Assembly (NCBI GenBank): GCA_027604665.1
Contig: JADGIZ010000153.1
Coordinates: 1 to 22,458 of the forward strand
Origin: Polyrhizophydium stewartii
Lineage: Eukaryota > Chytridiomycota > Chytridiomycetes > Rhizophydiales
Length of the DNA stretch: 22,458 nt
Reading direction: 5' to 3'
The notes beneath the pieces are model-generated. The model made no database searches, was not told the origin of the DNA, and was given only the letters and a program-made list of their open reading frames with translations. Positions 16,075-22,458 of this stretch are shown piece by piece. Every line of letters begins with the position of its first letter. Position 1 is the stretch's first letter. The translations under genes and the position numbers were made by a program.

Positions 16075-17841
16075 TCATTCGACCTGCATCTGCGTACGGC
16101 GAATGCCATAGGGGATAATGAGCGAGAGCAGCGACCTCTTGTCTTCCAGCGAGCCCTTGCTGTCGGCCACCTGGCTGCGGGCAGCGTCGCAGTCCCACTC
16201 GACCGTCGTAACCTCGTTGAGCAGGAATTCGACCGTCTTGAAGTAGTTGTCAGTCAGCGCGGCATTGATGGCAGGCGGGAGCACTTGCGGTTTGAAGGCC
16301 CACGGGTAGCGCGAGTACAGCCACTTGACCATCTCGCGGTGGTTCGCATAGCCGTCCATGATGTAATGGTTCGACTGGCAGAATCCCGTGGCAATCTCGA
16401 CAAACGCCGAGGCCAGCGAAGGCATGAACTCGACGAGGGCAATGATCGCATCTGGGGAGCACCGCTTGAACGAGTGCCAGATGATATCCGAGTCGATCGA
16501 GAGGCCGGGCACTCGAACCAGGTGCGCAACCATGCTTCCGTTGTTCGAGATGCACGACCGGAGCAGATGGTCATGCACGTACTGCAAGCGCAGCTCTCGG
16601 CATGCCCAATCGGTGGCCTCGAGGTTGGAGCTTCCGTCGACAATCCAATTGAGAAAGTGGGCAGGCCATTTCTGGGCCTTGTGCTTGTGCGCCCACTTGG
16701 CCATAGAAACGGTTCCAAGCTTGTAGCCGGCATTCGTAATGTCAATCGTCCGGCGGAAGCGTGCAAACATGATGTCCAGAGATGCAGCGTCGGGGTTCTG
16801 TGCTGATCTTGCGAGCTCCTCGCGCACCTGCTTCTCCGAGCCCGTGAGCGAGATAACGCGCATTCTGTGGACATCAAAGTTGCAAGGCGGCTCCGCAAGC
16901 ATGTCGCGGACGGACTTGTCGCGCAGGAAGAAGGGGATCTTGGCGCGAGGATGAGTGTACGCATACCAATCAATCAGCCATTCAGCAGTCCTAAACTCGC
17001 AGAACGCCAGAGCAGCAAAGGCGAGATCGAGATTGACGTGGTGCCTGCGGGTCTTGAGCATATCGCTGAGAATGTCGATCTGCCCGCTGCACGCAGCGGC
17101 AAAGGTAACGGTGGCCGAGTCGTCCCAGTCAACACAGTCGTCCCAGCGGTTCACCAACGCTGTGAGCGTGGCATAGCGATGGTCGACCCAGCCGAGCTCC
17201 TGCAGGCGCGCGAGCATGCCGCGCGAGCGGATGTTATGCTGGTTGAAGATCATGAAGCTTCCTGGCAGCGAGCGCAGGTCGCCTTGGAAGTCACACTCGA
17301 GGGCCTCATGCCACATGCGCTTCTGCCGATGAGAATGCATTCTGTCGATCTCGAGCGGATGCATCAAGCCGTTGATGAACTTGGTCAGGTCGCCCGCCAG
17401 ATCAATGATCTTGGATCGCACGTCGTCGGGCAGCCGGTCCCACAGGTTGGCGGCGTCGGCGTTGAAGCGCATCGGCGGCATCACGACGGCCGGGTGGGCG
17501 GGCGTGGCGGCAGCCGGAGCAGCGGCAGCCGGAGCCGCGTGAGGCGCCGAGGCGAGCGACTCGAGAGTGGCAACCCGTGCCTGGAGCTGCACAACCTCCT
17601 GGCGCAAGGCGCCGTTGTCGGCACGCAGCGCCTCGCCCGCTGCTTGCTGCTCGTGCAGCTGGCGCCTCATTGACTCGAGCCCTTGCGACAGCGACAGCAC
17701 CAGCGTGTGAAGCTGTTGTTCGGAGGCCGCGGGAGGCACTTCGGCAGACTCGCTCATATCCGGCGTCTGGGCCTCGCTGGCGGCGGCAGGTGCATCGGCG
17801 TTGATCGACGGCCCGGCCGAGCGAGGAGCACGACGAGGCAT
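16075..17841 (-). CDS. coiled-coil, F-box-like and degenerate ankyrin-repeat protein
   Basis: Intronless frame of 588 residues from Met at 17841. An Ala/Pro/Ser-rich N-terminus leads to a heptad-like segment at about 41-96 (QQLHTLV... to ATLESL), likely a coiled coil. An Ala/Pro linker follows, then an F-box-like motif, LWDRLPDDVRSKIIDLAG (about 133-150). The remainder is helical and reads as degenerate ankyrin-type repeats: blocks of the form AAACSGQIDILSDMLK, REMVKWLYSRYP and AINAALTDNYFKTVEFLL recur at 30-35 residue spacing. Proteins with F-box-like plus divergent ankyrin repeats are numerous in some chytrid genomes. A role as a substrate receptor for an SCF-type ubiquitin ligase is inferred from the F-box-like motif only. 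Upstream in-frame Met codons at 17892 and 17976 precede basic or low-quality sequence and are less likely starts. Confidence 0.6.
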   Translation of the reverse strand: MPRRAPRSAGPSINADAPAAASEAQTPDMSESAEVPPAASEQQLHTLVLSLSQGLESMRRQLHEQQAAGEALRADNGALRQEVVQLQARVATLESLASAPHAAPAAAAPAAATPAHPAVVMPPMRFNADAANLWDRLPDDVRSKIIDLAGDLTKFINGLMHPLEIDRMHSHRQKRMWHEALECDFQGDLRSLPGSFMIFNQHNIRSRGMLARLQELGWVDHRYATLTALVNRWDDCVDWDDSATVTFAAACSGQIDILSDMLKTRRHHVNLDLAFAALAFCEFRTAEWLIDWYAYTHPRAKIPFFLRDKSVRDMLAEPPCNFDVHRMRVISLTGSEKQVREELARSAQNPDAASLDIMFARFRRTIDITNAGYKLGTVSMAKWAHKHKAQKWPAHFLNWIVDGSSNLEATDWACRELRLQYVHDHLLRSCISNNGSMVAHLVRVPGLSIDSDIIWHSFKRCSPDAIIALVEFMPSLASAFVEIATGFCQSNHYIMDGYANHREMVKWLYSRYPWAFKPQVLPPAINAALTDNYFKTVEFLLNEVTTVEWDCDAARSQVADSKGSLEDKRSLLSLIIPYGIRRTQMQVE

Positions 17842-18267
17842 CTCCCACGACTCTGTTCTTCTCCTTCTTTTGCGGCGCCAAGCTGCGTTCATAGAAGAGC
17901 AAGAGATGTTCTTCTCTTTCGGACAAATTTCAAAGGCGAGTTTCTGTGTGTTGGCCGGACTCCCGAGGCCGATCACTAATCAATGTGACTAGAATTTTAT
18001 GGATGCGCACAGGCAGTGCGGCGCAGCATAAAAAATGGAGTCGGGATGCAGTCGACAGGCGACGAGAGATTGGAGAGGTGATGTGCCGTTCTCTGCAGGT
18101 AGCAAGAACGATCAATGCAGTTCGAAACGAGTACATCTGGAAACAAGTTGTCTTACAGAACATCGGGCAGAGAGAGCTGGCCAAAAACCCATGCGGCAGC
18201 AGGACGCGCGGGCGCCTTTGAGCCGCACGAGTGCATCGCTCATTTCAGCTCTGGTGCACGGCCGCAG
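17842..18267. other. intergenic region between two minus-strand genes
   Basis: These 426 bp hold the promoter of the F-box/ankyrin-like gene and the 3' end of the TEX2/Nvj2-type gene. The sequence is less GC-rich than its neighbours. I found no tRNA fold, TATA box at a convincing distance, or short gene. Two overlapping short open frames on the plus strand lack any recognisable sequence. Confidence 0.45.
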
Positions 18268-21200
18268 TTAAAATGGCCTCGAGTTGGCACGGTGCAGCAA
18301 CGGCGATCGCTGCACAGGCGTCGGCCCGCCCTCATCGCTGCTCATTCCAGCGATGCTGCTCGACGATGTGGGGGATCGCAGTCCCCGTGCTGCAGCCCTG
18401 GGCGTGGTAGCTGCCTGCAGCGAGGCAGACATGTGATGGCGGAGCGTGCGCGGATCCACAGAACCATTGGCGCTGGCCCAGTCCGCACCATCGTGCCGCA
18501 AGCGCTGCGGCTGGTGAGAGTGCCTGTGACGCAGCTTCCTCTGCGGCGGCTGTTGCTGCTGCTGCTGGACATGTGGATGCATCGCCGACACCGAGTAAAC
18601 CTGGTCCCGCATCGACAAGGCTTCAACCGCAGCAACTGCTGAGCTTGCACCAACAACGCTGAGGTATGTCGAGCTGCGCCGCATTTTGGGTCCTTTGGGC
18701 GACGGCGGCGTTGCAGGCGACACAGCGCGCGGCGATGGCGACCGGCCCGATGCGGCGGCAGGCAGCAGGTGCTCTTGCGGGCTCTCCTCGATCGCCTCGC
18801 TATCGGGCCCCGTGTAGACCGAGTAGGGCAGGTTGGCGCGTCGCAACTCCTCGCCAAAGCGCGACAGAAGCATGGGCTTGCTGCTGTCCACGGCGGCGGC
18901 TTGGCTGCGGTCGTCTCGCTTGCGGTGCAACGAAGAGGCCGACGCAGCCGAGGATGCCGACGCCATGGACTGCGCGGCCGAGATGCCCGACACCTCGCTG
19001 GCCGCGTCGAGGGATGCGTCGGCATGGCTCGATGTCGATTGCAGGCAGTCGCGAGACGACGCCCACGAGAGATGGCCAGAGTCGCGCGATGTGCGGTGGC
19101 GCAGACTCGGCGGCGCTGCTGCGGCGCTGCTGCTCGTGCTGGCTGCGAGACTGCTCGTGCTGCTGTTGAGGCCCGCGGCACCCGCCATCAGGCCGCCACG
19201 CGACCGCTTGTGCCGGATCGACCGCGAGCCGCTCGTCATGACGCTCGTGGGCGATGCTGCGTCCTCAAAGTCAATGGGCGGCGGCCGCGGGGCGCTGGTG
19301 GTGATGTTGACCCCAAGGAGACTGAAGACGCGGGACGACTTTTTGCGAAGAGGCTGCTGCTGCGGCGGCTGAGACGGCTGACGCAGCGGCACTGGCGAGG
19401 GCGACGGCCCATGTGCCGCAGGCCCCTGTGCGATCGATGCGCCGGTGGCAAGAAGGCCCGTCACGCTGCGTGGCGGCGCAGGGTCTTCTGCCAGTGCACC
19501 TGCCGATGCCGCAGACAGCGACGAGTTGGATGCGCGCGATAGGTTGTTGCTTGACCGAGGCGACTCGGACAAGGACGATGCGGACGCCGGTGGCATCCCA
19601 CTTGTCGCAAGCGACTGCATGCTGCTGGACGACTCGCGGCGCGCCGCTGATCCAGGCGGAGTTGACGATCCTGAGCTCTGGCCGGCCATATCAGGTGACG
19701 CTGGATCAATGCCTGAGCTTTCGACGCCCTCGGCACCATTGAGGCGGTGGTCTGGCGTCAGCCCGAGGCGGTCAATGGCTTTGAGACCAAGCATTGCGGC
19801 CGTCGACTTGATGTAGTTCTTGTACGCCGTCGAGGTCTGGCGGGCATACGAGACCGCCGGAGTGGTGATGGTGGTTACTGACGACACCACAAAGCTCGCG
19901 GCCGTATCAAGATGGAACTGCCGTGCCTTGGCGCCAAGGCTGAACGCGGCCGAGCCAAGATACTCCAGATAGACTTGCGCAGCGGGTGGCGGCGGCGCGG
20001 CTGAGGTGGAATCGCCGCTGACGTCTGGCGTCTCGGGAGTCGGCTCGGACACAGTCAGCGATGGCACAGCTGGATCAGGCTCGAGGTGCTGCACGCCCAG
20101 GCGGCCCGCGCGCGGCGTGCTCTCGTGGTCCAGCGTTGGTTCCACTTCGCTTGCCGCAGCAGCTGCAACGGGCAGCATGAGCGCGGGCGATCGAGGCGCA
20201 CGCGGTGTGGACGGTGCTGCAAGCGACGGCGGGCGTGCTGTGTTGGCAGATGACGGAACGGGAACCGAGCCTGACGACTCGGACTGCGACGCCGATCCGG
20301 ATCTGGAATGGAAGCTCTGCGAGAGCGGGTGCATGGCTGCCGACGGGGCCGGAACATGTGCAGGTACCGATGCCATCGACACGGGCGAGAGAACGGCCGA
20401 GTCTGCGCGCAGGTTGAGGTTGTTGGGGCCAGGCTGCACTCGCCGAGGCTCCGAAGGACGGCGCTGTCGCAGCGAGCCAGCAGAGGCCTCTGCAGCGGCG
20501 GGTGCCGACGCCGACGACTCGCGCTGCGCGGTTGTTTCCGCAAGCACCGCCTGGTTGGCACTTGCGCCGTGAGGGTGAAGTAGCGGCGCCGACTCATGAA
20601 CGCCTGCATGGAGCGCATCGACGCCGTCATCGCCGTCAACGTCGTAGTCATCACCCTCGAACTCCGAGTCCGAGTCCGAGTCAAATCCGTACGGGAAGCT
20701 GCCAATGATATCCTCGAACGGCCAGAACGACAGGTCGTCCATGTTGGGCAGCATGACAGACTCCTCGAGAGCCTGCTTGATGCGGCGCTCAATGACCTGG
20801 TTGACCATCTGGATCTTGATGAGCTTGTTGGAGATGATGGGCTCGACCTCGAGCTCGAGCTTGAGCTCGGGCTGGCGGTAAAAGCCGAACCACACGCGGT
20901 TTGTCTCCCAAAAGGGCTTGATCTTGAGCAGCACACGGGCCGAGAAACGCTTGATTGTCACGGCCACGACAATGGGCACGGTGATGGGCTTCATGTACGC
21001 GTCGAGGGCGGCGACGGATAGGTTGGCAACGGTGGCGGCCTCGACGCGCACGCCGCCCGTGTAGTCGATGTCGACCTCAATGTTCATGTCCCCGTTGACG
21101 GAGATGTCGAGCAGCCGCGGATTTGACAGCACCGGGAGCGAGTTGCCGACATGCAGATCCTGGATGACGATGTCGCCGAGGAAAGAGTTGGGCTGCACGG

Positions 21201-22172
21201 CGTGAGGGGCACGGCGCATCAGGCGGTGGATGACCCAGTCCTTGATGTATGGATTCGCATGCACGGCCACAAAGGCACGGCCGACAAGGGCATTGAGCCA
21301 GGCGGTCGAAGCCTGGTCTGCGGGCGACGCGGGCACGGCGTGCGAGCGGTGCTTGCCGCTGCGGTCCCGGCGGTGCCTTTCAGAGCCCGACTTGGACGAC
21401 GACGATCTGGCGGCGCCTGCGTTTGCGGGTGCGTCGACGCCGGCGCGGGTGTTGCTGATGAGCTTCTCCATGGCCTCGATGTACGCGCGGGTGGGATCGG
21501 CGCTCGGGTGGCCGGTCGAGAGGGCCGCCGAGTCGGCCTGCGACGGCAGCTTGGACGCACGGCGCAGCATGAAGAACCAGTCCTCCTTATCGGATCCCGT
21601 CGGGGCATAGAGAAACAGCTCCTGCTCGAGCGGGTTGGCGAGTGCTGCAGCGCCCGGGCCGCCGATGCCCGTGGCGGCGGCGAGGCTCTGGACGAGCGAC
21701 GACGTGCTGGCGACGGTGGCGCCGACGCCGCCGACTCTGCGGCTGGCGAGCGAGCGGCCGTGGGCGGACGCTCGCGGGATGAGGGCAATGGGGTTGGTGC
21801 GCAGATACATCTCCGAGTCGGGGGTGTGGATCGGGAACATGGACACGCGATACTGGTGCAGGAGCACGATCTCGGCACACTCTGTCTGGTCCTCGTCGGT
21901 GTAGAGCAGCAGGCTTCGGTTGCGCAGCACGGCGTAGACGTTGCGCCATCTGCAGGCGGGCGGCTCACTGGCGGCAGCGGCAGCTGCGAGGCCGGCGGCC
22001 TCGCCGCCCGCGGGTGCGTCGGGCTGCGCCGAGAGCACGTTGGCGGGCACGGGGACTTGCTCGCCCATGAAGCGCGAGACGAGGAACGAGCCGACCGAGC
22101 GCGAGACAGAGTAGGCGGTCTTGATGCTATCGGCGACGCTGGCGGCCTTGCCGACCGAGGCCGACGCCGTGG
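18268..22172 (-). CDS. NVJ2: TEX2/Nvj2-type PH + SMP lipid-transfer protein, 5' end missing
   Basis: The frame is open from the stop at 18268 to an inferred acceptor (CCGCAG, 22175-22173), giving about 1301 residues; the first exon lies beyond the right edge. A split PH-like domain (about 21954-21546: RWRNVYAVLRNRSLLLYTD... to KEDWFFMLRRASKLP) is followed by an SMP-LTD domain (about 21300-20737). Key SMP segments are WLNALVGRAF, LGDIVIQDLHVG, LLDISVNGDMNIEVDIDYTGG and IQMVNQVIERRIKQALEE. This order matches TEX2 and yeast Nvj2, which sit in the ER membrane through an N-terminal anchor and move ceramide or other lipids at membrane contact sites. The anchor is expected in the missing exon. After the SMP domain come an acidic DSDSDSEFEGDD stretch and a very long Ser/Pro/Ala-rich tail, with one short helical block (YLEYLGSAAFSLGAKARQ) and Gln runs. 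The symbol is by family resemblance. Confidence 0.85.
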
Positions 22173-22458
22173 CTGCGGGGTGGAACGCGAGCCGAGGGGG
22201 GTGTTGGGATGCGGCGGACACGGGCACGCACGTGGCGGCGATAGCGATGGCGCAATCGGAGCCGGACGAGCCAACGGGTGTGGCGGTGGCCGGAAGCAGC
22301 GTGCGGCGGCGGCGGCGGCGGCGGCGGCGGGCGTGTGTCGGCGAGCGGCATCGCATTCAGAAGCCAGATCGGCGAGCGTCGAGGCACGGGCGGGTCGGGC
22401 TGGTCAGCAACGCGGCGCGATAAGGGGGATGCGGCCGTGGCGGCCGACGGCGGGGGGG
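22173..22458 (-). other. partial intron at the right edge (TEX2/Nvj2-type gene)
   Basis: The minus-strand GCTGAC at 22408-22403 is followed, after one AG three bases on, by 224 bases without AG (22399-22176) and then CCGCAG. The frame is open through this stretch from a Met at 22356, directly after an in-frame stop, but it encodes a poly-Arg run from a (CCG)n repeat and no family sequence. No convincing donor is present between the branch-like site and the edge, so the intron probably continues outside the window. Confidence 0.55.
22303..22331. repeat. (GGC)n trinucleotide repeat
   Basis: About ten tandem GGC/GCC triplets. On the minus strand the repeat lies in the inferred intron of the TEX2/Nvj2-type gene. 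If it were coding it would give nine consecutive arginines. Confidence 0.9.

Noticed and set aside
16867..17673. Plus-strand open frame of 268 codons
   Set aside because: Antisense to the F-box/ankyrin-like gene, whose own frame has the ordered pattern.

Overview
The window looks like a GC-rich nuclear segment from an early-diverging fungus, most plausibly a chytrid. The reasons are seven genes interrupted by short spliceosomal introns (mostly 56-92 nt) with GCTGAC-like branch points, and fungal families such as a TEX2/Nvj2-type PH+SMP lipid-transfer protein, a UCKL/Urk1-type uridine kinase and an F-box/degenerate-ankyrin-like protein. The lineage is inferred; I cannot run a phylogeny. All coordinates come from reading splice junctions by hand and checking that the frame is kept across every junction. 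Eighteen complete introns resolve this way, and part of a nineteenth lies at the right edge.

Layout, left to right. 1-799: gene-poor flank with microsatellites. 800-3828 (-): MFS transporter with one long intron. 3966-4696 (+): small secreted DUF3455 protein, head-to-head with the transporter (137 nt between starts). 4739-6172 (-): Brp/Blh-family beta-carotene dioxygenase-like membrane protein, tail-to-tail with the previous gene (42 nt). 6697-7605 (+): single-pass membrane protein ending in a PPSY motif. 8167-9101 (-): second DUF3455 protein, with a His/Lys-rich repeat stalk and a TATA box. 9393-11359 (-): prenylcysteine oxidase-like FAD enzyme. 11547-13515 (+): six-exon MFS transporter. 13624-15817 (+): eight-exon uridine kinase/UPRT-like protein. 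16075-17841 (-): coiled coil + F-box-like + ankyrin-like protein. 18268 to beyond the right edge (-): TEX2/Nvj2-type protein, 5' end missing.

I see no mobile element, CRISPR array, rRNA, tRNA or obvious multi-gene system; this reads as ordinary dispersed eukaryotic genes. The points that stand out are: (1) the three longest introns each place a GCTGAC branch-like motif about 165-230 nt from the acceptor with an AG-free tract between, which resembles metazoan distal branch points and is unusual for fungi; (2) a fungal Brp/Blh family member that seems to have lost one of its four expected histidines; (3) two diverged DUF3455 genes sharing one intron at the same codon and phase; (4) a donor-site preference for GTGCGT.

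Two genes may relate to isoprenoid chemistry (retinal formation and prenylcysteine breakdown), and both MFS carriers have acidic dileucine motifs suggestive of vacuolar or endosomal sorting. These links are inferences, not shown by the sequence.
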